NCBI GenBank assembly: GCA_002412495.1
Contig: DHVE01000144.1
Location: 1-55,841 of the forward strand
Reading direction: 5' to 3'
Origin: Betaproteobacteria bacterium UBA5216
GTDB lineage: Bacteria; Pseudomonadota; Gammaproteobacteria; Burkholderiales; SG8-41
DNA: 55,841 nt
Shown in pieces: positions 7,830 to 17,232 of the stretch. A model generated the notes under the pieces. The model did no database searches, was not told the DNA's origin, and saw only the letters and a program-made list of their open reading frames with translations. Every line of letters begins with the position of its first letter. Within the stretch, counting starts at the first letter, position 1. The position numbers were made by a program, and so were the translations under genes.

Positions 7830-9530
7830 ATGGCGCGCCCCACCGGACTGATCTACGACGTAAACGAGACGCCGCCACCAACGGTGCTCGGGTTCAGTAC
7901 CGTGCAGCATGTGGCGGTGATCAGCACGCTGCTGGTGTATCCGGTGATATTGGCGACCGAGGCGAAATTGCCGCCGTCGCAGTTGCTTGATCTGGTGGCG
8001 CTGTCGATGATCGCGCTGGGTGTTGCAACCGTGCTGATGACGATGCGCTCGCGCTGGGTGGGTTCGGGTTATTTGTGTCCGGCGGGTTTTTCGCTGATTT
8101 ATCTCGGGCCGTCGCTGTACGCATTGCACCATGGCGGGCTTGCCGCGGCATTCGGAATGACCATGATCGCCGGCATCGTGCAATTGTTTATTGCGCCGAT
8201 ACTGCCGCGTTTGCGCGCTTTGTTGCCGCCGGAGATCGCCGGTATCGTGGTGGCGATTACCGGGCTATCGCTCGCCGTGCTCGGCACGCGCTACGGGCTG
8301 GGCCTCGGAACCACGGGCGGCATACAAGCGGATTACGTGGCCATTACACTGCTCACGCTGGCGATCATGATCGGCCTGAACACGTGGACGCGCGGCTATC
8401 CCAAAATGTTCAGCAGCCTGATCGGCGCCGCGGCGGGCATGATTGCCTGCAAACTGTCGGGCATCGATTTTCTGACGCCACTGCCGGCGGAGGGATTTCC
8501 ACTGTTGCACGTGCCGTCGATGTCGCACGTTGATTGGCGATTCGAGCCCCGGCTACTGGTGCCGTTTTGCATTGCCGGCGTCGCTGCCACCGTTATCATG
8601 ATGGGGAATGTCTCCACCGCGCAGCGCATCAATGACAGCGATTGGGTGCGGCCGAATTTCAAATCACTGTCGCGCGGGCTGGCGGGCAGCGGACTTGCCA
8701 CCGTGTTTTGCGGGCTGGTGGGTAGCCTGGGCATGATCAGTTCCATTTCATCCATCGGCCTGTCGCAAGCCACCGGCGTGGCGAGCCGTTCGCTCGGCTA
8801 CGCCATTGGCGCGCTGTTCGCGGCGCTGGCCTTCGTGCCGTGGGCGGTGTATTTCCTGATGGCGACCACCGCGCCGGTGATGGCCGCGATGCTGATATTT
8901 ACCGCGATGTTCGTGCTGACCAACGGCTTGCAGATGATCACCGCGCGCATGCTCGATCAGCGCCGCGTGGTGGTGATCGGGCTGTCATTCGCCATGGCGG
9001 TGATGGCCGATGTGTATCGCGATGTGTTTGCCACGCTGCCGGATGCTTTTCAGCCGGTGTTCGGCAACTCGCTGGTGCTCGGCACCACCTGTGCGGTGGT
9101 GCTCAACCTGGTGATGCGCATCGGCATCCGTGAGCGCGAGTCGCTGCCACTGCCGGCGAACACCGGCACCGCCGAGGCACGCGATGCAATCGATCAATTC
9201 ATGGCCGAACACGGCGCGCGCTGGGCCGCGCGGCATGACGTGGTCAACCGCGCGCGTTTTTGTCTGCAACAGGCGGTGGAGGTCATCGGGATTCCCGCCA
9301 GTGGCATCGAAGTGAACGCTCGGTTCGATGAATTCAATCTGGACGTGCGCTTGTCGTACGAAGGCGAGTCGCTGCCGCTGCCCGATCGCAAGCCGGATAC
9401 GGCAGCCATACTTGCCAGCGACGACGGCGAACGGCTGCTGGCCGGCTACCTGCTTCGCGGCAGCGCGGACAAAGTGCAATCGACGCACCGCGCCGGGTAC
9501 TCGACGCTGCATTTTCATTTCGATCACTGA
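7830..9530 (+). CDS. NCS2 (xanthine/uracil-type) permease with C-terminal degenerate RsbW-like domain
   Basis: 566 residues. Residues 1-440 form an NCS2 fold: the TM1 QH pair is in VQHVAVI, and the TM8-TM10 region (GSGLATVFCGLVGS to GLSQATGVASR) matches the nucleobase-cation symporter pattern. Residues 451-566 are a soluble extension that most NCS2 carriers lack. Its FDEFNLD, RLLAGYLLR and HFHFDH segments are shared with the permeases at 32590 and 40013, and it aligns by eye with RsbW-type anti-sigma kinases but lacks their ATP-binding residues. The substrate motif is also altered (SSIG where QNxG is usual, and no TM8 Glu). This copy is an orphan with no STAS or kinase gene beside it. Confidence 0.88.
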   Translation: MARPTGLIYDVNETPPPTVLGFSTVQHVAVISTLLVYPVILATEAKLPPSQLLDLVALSMIALGVATVLMTMRSRWVGSGYLCPAGFSLIYLGPSLYALHHGGLAAAFGMTMIAGIVQLFIAPILPRLRALLPPEIAGIVVAITGLSLAVLGTRYGLGLGTTGGIQADYVAITLLTLAIMIGLNTWTRGYPKMFSSLIGAAAGMIACKLSGIDFLTPLPAEGFPLLHVPSMSHVDWRFEPRLLVPFCIAGVAATVIMMGNVSTAQRINDSDWVRPNFKSLSRGLAGSGLATVFCGLVGSLGMISSISSIGLSQATGVASRSLGYAIGALFAALAFVPWAVYFLMATTAPVMAAMLIFTAMFVLTNGLQMITARMLDQRRVVVIGLSFAMAVMADVYRDVFATLPDAFQPVFGNSLVLGTTCAVVLNLVMRIGIRERESLPLPANTGTAEARDAIDQFMAEHGARWAARHDVVNRARFCLQQAVEVIGIPASGIEVNARFDEFNLDVRLSYEGESLPLPDRKPDTAAILASDDGERLLAGYLLRGSADKVQSTHRAGYSTLHFHFDH

Positions 9531-9670
9531 TGTGCGTTACGCGTTAGGTGCGCGACGCCAGGCGTGACGGCAAGGCCGTGGAATTTCGCCTTGCACTTTG
9601 CGCCACGCTCCGCACTTCGTGAAAATTGGGTTACACTTTCTTCACTGACGGCCCCCCCTAGGAGAACACC

Positions 9671-10762
9671 ATGGCACTGATGGATTTCATTAAAGGCGAA
9701 CTGCTGGACGTGATCGAGTGGACGGATGATTCACGCGACACGCTGTCATTCCGCTTCCCCGACGACGACAAGGCGATCAAGAATGGCGCGCAACTGATCG
9801 TGCGCGAATCGCAGGTGGCGCAGTTTGTTTACGTTGGTGAATTTGGCGATACCTTTCAGCCCGGTAAACACACGCTGACCACCGATAACATTCCGGTGCT
9901 GACCAAGCTCAAAAGCTGGAAGTACGGGTTTAATTCGCCGTTCAAGGCCGACGTGTATTACGTCACCACGCGGCTCTTTACCGGCAACAAGTGGGGCACC
10001 GCCAACCCGGTGATGCTGCGCGACAAGGATTTCGGCATCGTGCGGCTGCGTGCGTTCGGTACCTATGATTTCAAGATTGTCGATCCGAAAGTGTTCCTGA
10101 AAGAAGTCGCGGGCAGCGATTTTCATTTTCATCTCGACGAATTCGCCGACACCATGCGCAGCCGCATGGTCAGCGTGTTTTCCGATGCGATGGCAAGCTC
10201 CGGCGTGCCCGCGCTCGATATGGCGACGCGTTACATGGAGTTGGGCGACGCACTGTTGCCAATGATCAATCCGCAGATCGGGCCGAAGTACGGGTTGGAG
10301 TTATCCAGTTTCATCGTCGAAAACGTCTCCGTGCCGCCCGAGGTTGAAGCGGCGATAGATAAACGTTCGAGCATGGGCGCCATCGGCAATTTGAACGACT
10401 ACGTGAAATTCCAGATGGCCGAAGGGTTGGGCAAGGGGCAGGGCGGCGGCATGGGGGGGCAGGCCGCGGAAATGGCGATGGGTTTTGCGATGGCGCAGCA
10501 GATGATGAATCAACCGGGCGGCATGCTTGGTGCGCAAGGTACGCCAGCGGTGGCGCCGGGCGTGGGCGTCGCCGCGGCAGGGCCGGTACCCGCGGCATCT
10601 GCCGTGCCGGAACTGATGGGCGTGGCCGACGTGGCGAAGATGCTGGGCGTATCGGAAGCTGACGCGCTGGCAGCGCTGGAAAAGGGCGACATCAAGGGCA
10701 AGAAAATTGGCTCGACATGGCGTATCACGCGCGCGGCGGTTGATGATTTCCTGAAGAGCTAA
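9671..10762 (+). CDS. SPFH-domain protein (YdjI/virion-core-like) with C-terminal excisionase-type HTH
   Basis: 363 residues. The N-terminal two thirds (DFIKGELLDVIEW, then an SPFH/band-7-like body ending VENVSVPPEVEAAIDKR) resemble B. subtilis YdjI and related proteins, which pair with zinc-ribbon membrane proteins and recruit PspA. A Gly/Met/Ala-rich linker (about 255-312) is followed by a domain of about 50 residues: ADVAKMLGVSEADALAALEK, then GKKIGSTWRITRAAVDDFL. That is the MerR/excisionase-like helix-turn-helix pattern. In such SPFH proteins this domain may bind a partner rather than DNA. AGGAG precedes the ATG. The next gene starts 11 bp downstream. Confidence 0.88.
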   Translation: MALMDFIKGELLDVIEWTDDSRDTLSFRFPDDDKAIKNGAQLIVRESQVAQFVYVGEFGDTFQPGKHTLTTDNIPVLTKLKSWKYGFNSPFKADVYYVTTRLFTGNKWGTANPVMLRDKDFGIVRLRAFGTYDFKIVDPKVFLKEVAGSDFHFHLDEFADTMRSRMVSVFSDAMASSGVPALDMATRYMELGDALLPMINPQIGPKYGLELSSFIVENVSVPPEVEAAIDKRSSMGAIGNLNDYVKFQMAEGLGKGQGGGMGGQAAEMAMGFAMAQQMMNQPGGMLGAQGTPAVAPGVGVAAAGPVPAASAVPELMGVADVAKMLGVSEADALAALEKGDIKGKKIGSTWRITRAAVDDFLKS

Positions 10763-10773
10763 AGGAACCGGCA

Positions 10774-11940
10774 ATGGCGGAAAACTGGGGCAGCGCGCCG
10801 GCGCAGGCCGCGCCTGCGAAGTCCGAGGCGCGCGCGGACAATCCTTCAGAGATCAAGGCACGCGCCAAGCACACCTGCCCCGCTTGCGGCGGGGAGGCGG
10901 TGTGGAATCCTGGCAAGCAGGCGCTGGTGTGCGGGTTTTGCGGTACCGTAGTGCCGGGCACGGAGGATGAAGCGGGCAACGGCGAGATCGTCGAGCACGA
11001 TCTGGCGAGCGCGTTGCGTAACATCCCCGACAGCAAGCGCGGCTGGGGCGCTGAAAAGAAAGAAGTCAAATGCCAGAGCTGCCACGCGATTTCGGTGTTC
11101 AATCCGGCGCGGCAATCGCAGGGCTGCGAGTTTTGCGGTGCGACGCAACTGGTGCCGTACGAAGAAGTGAAAGAAGCGTTTTCACCGGAAAGCCTGCTAC
11201 CGATGAAAATCGCCAGCAACAAGGCGCGTGAACTCATCAAGACGTGGTACGGCTCGCGCTGGTTCGCGCCCAACAAATTGAAAAAGGCCGCGCTCACCGA
11301 CACGGTGAAAGGCATCTACATTCCGTACTGGACGTTCGACGCACAGGCCAACGCCGATTGGGAAGCCGAGGCGGGCTATTACTATTACGAAACTGAGGAA
11401 TATACCGACAGCTCAGGCAACCGCCAGACGCGCCAGGTGCAGCGCACGCGATGGGAATATGTGCGCGGCAGCCTCGATCATTTTTTTGATGATGAACTGG
11501 TGCCCGCGTCGCTGGGCATACAGGCCAATCACCTGCGCGGGGTGGAGCCGTTTCCGACCCAGGAATTGCAGCCGTACGATCCGGCGTATTTGTCGGGCTG
11601 GGTGGTCGAGCGTTACCAGATCGATTTGCTCGCGGCCGCGAAACGCTCGCGCGAGCAAATGGAGCAGAAGGTGCATTCCATGTGCCGCTCCGCCGTGCCA
11701 GGCGACACGCAGCGCAATCTGCGCGTGAACTCCCAATTCAGCGGACAAACCTTCAAGCACATTCTCGCGCCGCTGTGGTTATTGCAGTACCGCTACGGCG
11801 CGAAAAACTTTCAGGTCGTGATGAACGGCTACACCGGTGCGATATCGGGTGACTATCCGAAGAGCTGGGTGAAGATCGGCTTTGCAGTGCTGGCGGTGAT
11901 TATTGTGCTGATGATTATTGTGTCCGCGATGGGGCATTAA
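10774..11940 (+). CDS. Double zinc-ribbon, C-terminally anchored membrane protein (YdjG-like)
   Basis: 388 residues. There are two zinc ribbons with identical spacing: C35/C38...C53/C56 and C100/C103...C118/C121. The middle is Tyr-rich (GYYYYETEEYTD) and a single hydrophobic helix (about 366-385) precedes a short tail. This architecture and the SPFH gene 11 bp upstream match the ydjG-ydjH-ydjI type of stress-membrane complex. Such proteins are sometimes auto-annotated as primosomal or TFIIB-like because of the ribbon; the C-terminal anchor argues against that. Ortholog-level identity is not proven. Confidence 0.85.
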   Translation: MAENWGSAPAQAAPAKSEARADNPSEIKARAKHTCPACGGEAVWNPGKQALVCGFCGTVVPGTEDEAGNGEIVEHDLASALRNIPDSKRGWGAEKKEVKCQSCHAISVFNPARQSQGCEFCGATQLVPYEEVKEAFSPESLLPMKIASNKARELIKTWYGSRWFAPNKLKKAALTDTVKGIYIPYWTFDAQANADWEAEAGYYYYETEEYTDSSGNRQTRQVQRTRWEYVRGSLDHFFDDELVPASLGIQANHLRGVEPFPTQELQPYDPAYLSGWVVERYQIDLLAAAKRSREQMEQKVHSMCRSAVPGDTQRNLRVNSQFSGQTFKHILAPLWLLQYRYGAKNFQVVMNGYTGAISGDYPKSWVKIGFAVLAVIIVLMIIVSAMGH

Positions 11941-12307
11941 AAACCATTTAAAAACAATCGGTTGCTGCTATCGGGCGCTAGCGGAAACTAATGCGGCTCG
12001 TTACCAGTTAAGGATTTCCGAGATGGTTATTTGTAGTGCGGTGCGTGGTTCCGCTATCGGACAGCCGACATTCACTAGCGTCGCAGATCTGCCATGAGTG
12101 GACATCCTTGCTGGTCCACTAACCGGACGGGCAATTTGATCGTCTTGAAATCTCAAGACTAGGTTCGCAGATTGGCAGCGTCCGGCATGAAATTGATACG
12201 CGGATGCAATGCCAATTTGATCGAGGCTAGCGTACCATTTTTTTGTAGGTAGCTTGAAAATTGTCTGGATGCTATTGTCAGTTGATTGCCCATTTGCCAT
12301 CTAGATC
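11941..12307. other. Gene-free stretch with small repeats
   Basis: No credible gene in 367 bp. It holds a 7-bp inverted repeat GTCTTGA (12142-12148)/TCAAGAC (12153-12159) with an AATC loop, and a direct repeat CAATTTGATCG at 12132-12142 and 12213-12223. Base composition is visibly more AT-rich than on either side. No T-run follows the hairpin, so it is not a clear terminator. Confidence 0.5.
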
Positions 12308-12751
12308 ATGGATCCACGTGTAGCCAAACTCAGAACTCCCGAGGACTGCGAAACGTTTGCGAGAAACGCTCGTGATCGCGGCGCACCACATCTGGCGGAG
12401 GAAGCCAGACGGAGGTCAGTTCAAATCCGCGCGGAAAAGCACGGCGCAGAAACTGCTGTCGAACGGCAGTGTCTTGAGGCTGTGTATGCCTACGAGGAGG
12501 TTCTGTCAGCGCGGAGAGGAAAGAGGCAACGCGCTAGCCGTACTTGGCCAATGATTCATGAACACGGTGTTCTCCCCGCTGTTGAGCGCATCGTTATGAA
12601 GAGACAGGAATCCGTAGGCTACACCGCACTTGCCGAAATGGGGCTGAAAGAGTTTGCTTTTGAGGCAGTCATTCTTCGCCATACTGAGTCTTTTTCACCT
12701 GAGGCGGTTGCTCGTTCACGAGAACGCCTTTCCGAGGGCAAGGATGGCTAG
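12308..12751 (+). CDS. Hypothetical protein
   Basis: 147 residues, basic and helical-looking, no signal peptide or membrane segment. The N-terminal part DCETFARNARDRGAPHLAEE is the most distinctive segment. I do not recognise the family. No Shine-Dalgarno is evident ahead of the ATG. It lies in a more AT-rich island with the next gene, 70 bp downstream on the same strand, and the two may be a transferred pair. Reality as a gene is supported by its uninterrupted length and protein-like composition rather than by homology. Confidence 0.6.
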   Translation: MDPRVAKLRTPEDCETFARNARDRGAPHLAEEARRRSVQIRAEKHGAETAVERQCLEAVYAYEEVLSARRGKRQRASRTWPMIHEHGVLPAVERIVMKRQESVGYTALAEMGLKEFAFEAVILRHTESFSPEAVARSRERLSEGKDG

Positions 12752-12821
12752 CAGATCATCCCTCAGTACCTGCATGATAGGCTGCACGGGCCAGTGAATT
12801 AGAACGTTTAGGTCTCCAAGA

Positions 12822-13430
12822 ATGCTGTCGCCTCCACTGCTCTGGCCCTCGGTTGCAACCCCGCGCGCGGAGTTCGCGGCCGTCAAGGACCTCTACGAGC
12901 ATCTAACTGGCCTCAAGTACAACGTGGAGGCGTGGGACGCTGGTCTGCAACTCTACAACCTGGCGATGCATCCCCCTACCGACGTTGATCGAGATGTAGC
13001 CGCCCGCTGGCGATTCGTCGCAGCCGGGGAGTGCGTGTTTCAACTACATCATCTCAAGAAGCGAATTGAAAAGATTAGAGGCGTGATGATCAAGAAGTGT
13101 CCCTCGTTGAGCGATGCTATCGATTTTACAAAACTCCGGCAATCGGCCAAGTTGTTGAACGAATATTTTCCTGATATTGATGGGTTGCGCGATGCGATGG
13201 CCCACGCTGGCGAGTTCGATGCGCATCCGGAAATCCATGCCCCGGACGGAATGTTTGCGCTAAAGGGCTTCCGTGAACCCCACAGGTTTAGCGCGCCGTT
13301 CAAGAGAAAGCTGTATTACTTAGACATCACGGACGAGACTCTTGCGCGGATAACTGAGGTAGTAGTTAAGATATTCGAGGGCTTCATGCCGGCGTCCGAA
13401 ATGCTTGAAGCTCAACGACATGTCGAATGA
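12822..13430 (+). CDS. Hypothetical protein with HEPN-like R-x4-H motif
   Basis: 202 residues, soluble, mostly helical by composition. The segment GLRDAMAHAGEF holds an R-x4-H motif after a helix, which resembles the RNase-like active motif of HEPN proteins, but nothing else confirms that family. The C-terminal half is rich in aromatic and charged residues (RKLYYLDITDETL). The partner at 12308 could be functionally linked. The start ATG has only a weak AAG before it. Function unknown. Confidence 0.6.
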   Translation: MLSPPLLWPSVATPRAEFAAVKDLYEHLTGLKYNVEAWDAGLQLYNLAMHPPTDVDRDVAARWRFVAAGECVFQLHHLKKRIEKIRGVMIKKCPSLSDAIDFTKLRQSAKLLNEYFPDIDGLRDAMAHAGEFDAHPEIHAPDGMFALKGFREPHRFSAPFKRKLYYLDITDETLARITEVVVKIFEGFMPASEMLEAQRHVE

Positions 13431-13678
13431 TCTTGCCCTTTCTCGCAGCGAAACCAACTATCCAGCCAACTGGACCGCCGGCAACCATCGTCGCATCTAC
13501 TATCTAGCTCGCGCTGAGTCCGGTTAACTTTATCGTTAAATGTCCGGTTACCATGGAAATCGCTTCCGCTATGGATCGAGTGCTGGTATTCGCAAGTGTT
13601 CACAGATTTTCAGAAAGCAGTCACAACCCGAAGAAATTTCTTCCGCTGCATATCGTTTCGGCTAACCAAGGCGGCGAG

Positions 13679-14836
13679 CTAGATTGCTGCCAACACCGCA
13701 GGCAGTTGCGGCGCGAGCTTTGCGCGCTCCGCGGTAGCCACGCCGTTCAGCGCAAACCCCAGCAGTTTTCCGGAGGCATCGACGAACAGCGATTTGATGC
13801 CATCGGCGGTTTGCTCGACCTTCCATTCACCGGCGGCGCCCGGCGCGGGTGGCGATACGATGGTGGGGCAGGCGGGAGTTTTCACCATTACCGGCATGGC
13901 CGGGAAACTCACGACCGTGGGCTTGCCGCCCAGTGTTGCCCCCAGTGCGCGCGCCGAGTGCATGATGGGCATGACGTAGGGCATCACGAGGCCTTCGATT
14001 TCCATGCAGTCGCCAAGCGCGTAAATATCGGCGTCGCTGGTCTGCAGGTTGCGATTGACCACGATGCCGCGATTGACGGCGAGGCCCGCCGCGCGTGCGA
14101 GATCGGTGCGCGGTTTGAGGCCGACAGCAGACAACACGATATCCGCTTGCAGTGTGGCGCCATTGTCGAGCGTAACGTTCAATTCGTTGCCATGGTGATC
14201 AACGGATTTCGTGCCGGTGCCAAAGTGCCAGGCCACGCCGAGCGCTTCCAGCTTTTGTTTCACCATTGCACCGCCTTCGGGCGGCAGCAGCCGGCCCAGC
14301 GGTTGCGCGGCGATGTCGATCACGTCGACGTGGTGCCCGGCAACCGCGAGGTCATTGGCGAATTCGCTGCCGATCAAGCCGGCGCCGATGATCGCCACGT
14401 GCTTAGGGTTTTGTCCTTCCAGCAGCGCGTGAAAACGCCCATAGTCGTCGAGATCGTTGACGGTAATGATCGTGTCCGCCGCATTGCCCGCGATTGGCAG
14501 GCGGATTTGGTCCGCGCCCAGCGCCAGCACCAGTTTTGAGTAAGCAAGCGTTTCGTCGCCGATGCTGACCGTGTGCGTGGCGGGGTTGATCGCGGTGACG
14601 CGGGTCTTCGCGCGCACGGTGGCGTTTAACTGCGTGGCCATTTGCTCCGGCGAATTCAATGCAATCGCCGATGGGGGTTTTTTGCCGGCCAGCGCGTTGG
14701 AGAGCATGGGCTTCGAGTAAAAACTGCCGCTGTCGGCGGTGATGATGGTGAGCGACGTTTCCTTGTCGAGCTTGCGCAGTTCTTTGGCGACGTTGTAGCC
14801 GGCAAGGCCGCTGCCGAGGATGATGATGGGGTTCAT
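13679..14836 (-). CDS. FAD-dependent NAD(P)H:rubredoxin reductase-like oxidoreductase
   Basis: 385 residues. The N-terminal FAD motif IIILGSGLAGYNVAKEL, the second dinucleotide motif AIIGAGLIGSEFA (about residues 150-162, NAD-binding) and the C-terminal FAD motif YALGDCMEIEG follow the pattern of rubredoxin and ferredoxin reductases (RubB/AlkT/NorW group). KPMLSNAL near residue 43 is typical. It is the last gene of a same-strand set with rubrerythrin, rubredoxin and katG, so its likely job is to pass NAD(P)H electrons to the rubredoxin at 17233. Two short GC-rich hairpins (arms at 14865-14870/14886-14891 and 14903-14909/14919-14925) lie between it and katG. Confidence 0.88.
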   Translation of the reverse strand: MNPIIILGSGLAGYNVAKELRKLDKETSLTIITADSGSFYSKPMLSNALAGKKPPSAIALNSPEQMATQLNATVRAKTRVTAINPATHTVSIGDETLAYSKLVLALGADQIRLPIAGNAADTIITVNDLDDYGRFHALLEGQNPKHVAIIGAGLIGSEFANDLAVAGHHVDVIDIAAQPLGRLLPPEGGAMVKQKLEALGVAWHFGTGTKSVDHHGNELNVTLDNGATLQADIVLSAVGLKPRTDLARAAGLAVNRGIVVNRNLQTSDADIYALGDCMEIEGLVMPYVMPIMHSARALGATLGGKPTVVSFPAMPVMVKTPACPTIVSPPAPGAAGEWKVEQTADGIKSLFVDASGKLLGFALNGVATAERAKLAPQLPAVLAAI

Positions 14837-14956
14837 GAGACTTTGGTTTCGTGGAATGAGTCAGGCCGGCATGGTATCAAACCGTGCCGGCGATACAAAG
14901 CCGGCACCGCGCGGCGTACGGTGCCAGCCCTTGCCCTGCGGATTTCGTTATAGGGC

Positions 14957-17152
14957 TTACGTCAGGTCGAATCGGTCCAGGTTCATCACCTTGTTCCATG
15001 CCGCCACGAAATCACGAACGAACTTCTGCTGCGCATCGCTGGTTGCATATACCTCGGCCAGCGCCCTCAGTTGCGCGTTGGAGCCGAATACCAGATCCAC
15101 AACGGTACCGGTCCACTGGAGGTCGCCGCTTTTGCGATCCCGGCCTTCCAGCACGCCTTCGATGGCGGATTTCTGCCACCGGGTGCGCATGTCGAGCAGG
15201 TTGACAAAGAAATCGTTCGTCAGCGTCCCGGGGCGCTGTGTGAACACGCCATGTTTCGCCTGCCCGACGTTGGCATTCAGGACACGCAGACCGCCGATCA
15301 GCGCTGTCATTTCCGGCGCGGTCAGTGTCAGCAGTTGCGCCTTGTCCACCAGCAGTTCCGCAGCCGCGCTTTCGTGTCCCTTGCGCGCGTAGTTGCGAAA
15401 GCCGTCTGCGGCGGGTTCCAGCACGGCGAACGATTCCACGTCGGTTTGATCCTGCGAGGCATCCATGCGCCCCGGCGAGAAGGGAACCTTGACGTCAACG
15501 CCGGCTTTCTTCGCAGCAGCCTCAACTGCGGCGCAACCGCCGAGCACAATTAGGTCGGCCAGCGACACTCTCTTGCCGCCTGTTGCCGTGCTGTTGAATG
15601 CCTGCTGTATCGCTTCCAGACTGGACAGTGCCTTCGCCAGTTCCGTCGGCTCGTTGACCTCCCAATTATTCTGTGGCGCGAGACGGATGCGCGCGCCGTT
15701 GGCGCCGCCACGCTTGTCGCTGCCACGAAAGGTGGATGCGGAGGCCCAAGCGGTCTTCACCAGTTGCGAGATAGACAGTTCAGATGCCAGGATTTGGGCT
15801 TTCAGAGCTGTGATGTCGTTATCGTCGATCCGTTTGTGATCTACCGCGGGAACGGGGTCTTGCCAGATCAAAACCTCCTTGGGCACCAGCGGGCCGAGGT
15901 AGCGCGAACGCGGTCCCATGTCACGATGCGTCAGCTTGAACCACGCGCGGGCGAAAGCATCCGCGAACGCCTTCGGGTCCTGATGGAACCGGCGCGAGAC
16001 TTTTTCGTAGGCCGGGTCGAAGCGCAGGGATAGGTCGGCGGTGGTCATCATCGGCGCATGCTTCTTCGACGGATCGTGCGCGTCCGGAATCATGTGCTCC
16101 GGCTTGACGTTTTTTGCCACCCACTGATGGGCGCCGGCCGGGCTTTTGGTCAGCTCCCACTCGTAGCCTAACAGCATGTCAAAATAACCGTTGTCCCATT
16201 TCGTTGGGTTCGGCTTCCACGCGCCTTCGATGCCGCTGGTGGTGGTGTGCACGCCCTTACCGCTGCCCAGTTGGTTGATCCAGCCCAAGCCCTGTGCTTC
16301 GATCGGCGCGCCTTCCGGTTCCGGCCCGACCAGCTTGGGGTCGCCCGCGCCGTGCGCCTTGCCGAAGGTGTGGCCCCCGGCCACCAGCGCCACGGTTTCT
16401 TCGTCGTTCATGGCCATGCGCGCGAAGGTCTCTCGTACGTCGCGACCAGAGGCCACCGGGTCGGGGTTGCCGTTGGGGCCTTCCGGGTTTACGTAGATTA
16501 GCCCCATCTGCACGGCCGCGAGCGGGTTCTCCAACTTGCGGTCACCGGCGTGTCGCTTGTCGCCCAGCCACGTGTTCTCGGATCCCCAGAAGATATCTTC
16601 CTCGGGCTCCCAGATGTCTTCGCGCCCGCCAGCGAAACCGAAGGTCTTGAAACCCATGGATTCCAGTGCCACATTACCGGCCAGGATCATCAGGTCGGCC
16701 CAAGAAATCTTGCTGCCATACTTTTGTTTGATGGGCCACAGCAGACGGCGTGCCTTGTCGAGATTGCCGTTGTCGGGCCAACTGTTCAGCGGTGCAAAGC
16801 GCTGGTTGCCGGTGCCGGCACCGCCGCGGCCGTCGTGGATGCGATAGGTGCCAGCGCTGTGCCAGGCCATGCGGATCATCAGCCCGCCATAGTGCCCCCA
16901 GTCGGCGGGCCACCAGTCCTGTGAATCGGTCATCAGGGTTTTCAGGTCGTTGACTACGGCATTGAGATCGAGGCTCTTGAATTCCTTTGCGTAGTCGAAC
17001 GCCGCGCCCATGGGGTCTGACTTTTCTGAGTGCTGATGCAGGATGTTCAGCCGCAACCGGTTGGGCCACCAGTCGGCGTTGGTTTGCGCGCCACCGCGTA
17101 CGGCGGGATTGACGGCGGCGCCAGAAAACGGGCACTTTGTTTCGCTAGGCAT
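14957..17152 (-). CDS. katG: Catalase-peroxidase KatG
   Basis: 731 residues from an ATG with GGAGA upstream; an upstream in-frame start at 17191 would add 13 residues without its own ribosome site. The active-site stretch RMAWHSAGTYRIHDGRGGAG holds the distal Arg-Trp-His, and the proximal-haem region includes ALVAGGHTFGKAHGAG. A second, degenerate peroxidase domain follows, as in all KatG. The enzyme removes H2O2 as catalase and peroxidase. It sits 80 bp behind the rubredoxin gene on the same strand, with a 10-bp hairpin between them. Confidence 0.97.
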   Translation of the reverse strand: MPSETKCPFSGAAVNPAVRGGAQTNADWWPNRLRLNILHQHSEKSDPMGAAFDYAKEFKSLDLNAVVNDLKTLMTDSQDWWPADWGHYGGLMIRMAWHSAGTYRIHDGRGGAGTGNQRFAPLNSWPDNGNLDKARRLLWPIKQKYGSKISWADLMILAGNVALESMGFKTFGFAGGREDIWEPEEDIFWGSENTWLGDKRHAGDRKLENPLAAVQMGLIYVNPEGPNGNPDPVASGRDVRETFARMAMNDEETVALVAGGHTFGKAHGAGDPKLVGPEPEGAPIEAQGLGWINQLGSGKGVHTTTSGIEGAWKPNPTKWDNGYFDMLLGYEWELTKSPAGAHQWVAKNVKPEHMIPDAHDPSKKHAPMMTTADLSLRFDPAYEKVSRRFHQDPKAFADAFARAWFKLTHRDMGPRSRYLGPLVPKEVLIWQDPVPAVDHKRIDDNDITALKAQILASELSISQLVKTAWASASTFRGSDKRGGANGARIRLAPQNNWEVNEPTELAKALSSLEAIQQAFNSTATGGKRVSLADLIVLGGCAAVEAAAKKAGVDVKVPFSPGRMDASQDQTDVESFAVLEPAADGFRNYARKGHESAAAELLVDKAQLLTLTAPEMTALIGGLRVLNANVGQAKHGVFTQRPGTLTNDFFVNLLDMRTRWQKSAIEGVLEGRDRKSGDLQWTGTVVDLVFGSNAQLRALAEVYATSDAQQKFVRDFVAAWNKVMNLDRFDLT

Positions 17153-17200
17153 GGTTATCTCCAATATTCGCTTATGGTTGGGTGGGTTCAAAGCGTATGG

Positions 17201-17225
17201 GTCCTCCCGCTGAGCGCGGGAGGAC
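17201..17225. repeat. 10-bp perfect hairpin between rubredoxin and katG
   Basis: GTCCTCCCGC (17201-17210) and GCGGGAGGAC (17216-17225) pair around TGAGC. On the coding (minus) strand it lies just after the rubredoxin stop and before katG. No T-run follows, so a transcript-processing or partial-attenuation role is more likely than full termination. Confidence 0.5.
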
Positions 17226-17232
17226 GACGGTA

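Noticed and set aside
9570..9594. GCAAGGC/GCCTTGC stem after the first NCS2 gene as a terminator
   Set aside because: Only 7 bp with an 11-base loop and no T-run.
10774..11940. Zinc-ribbon protein as a primosomal or transcription factor
   Set aside because: The resemblance is limited to the ribbon; a C-terminal membrane anchor and the SPFH partner point to a membrane complex.
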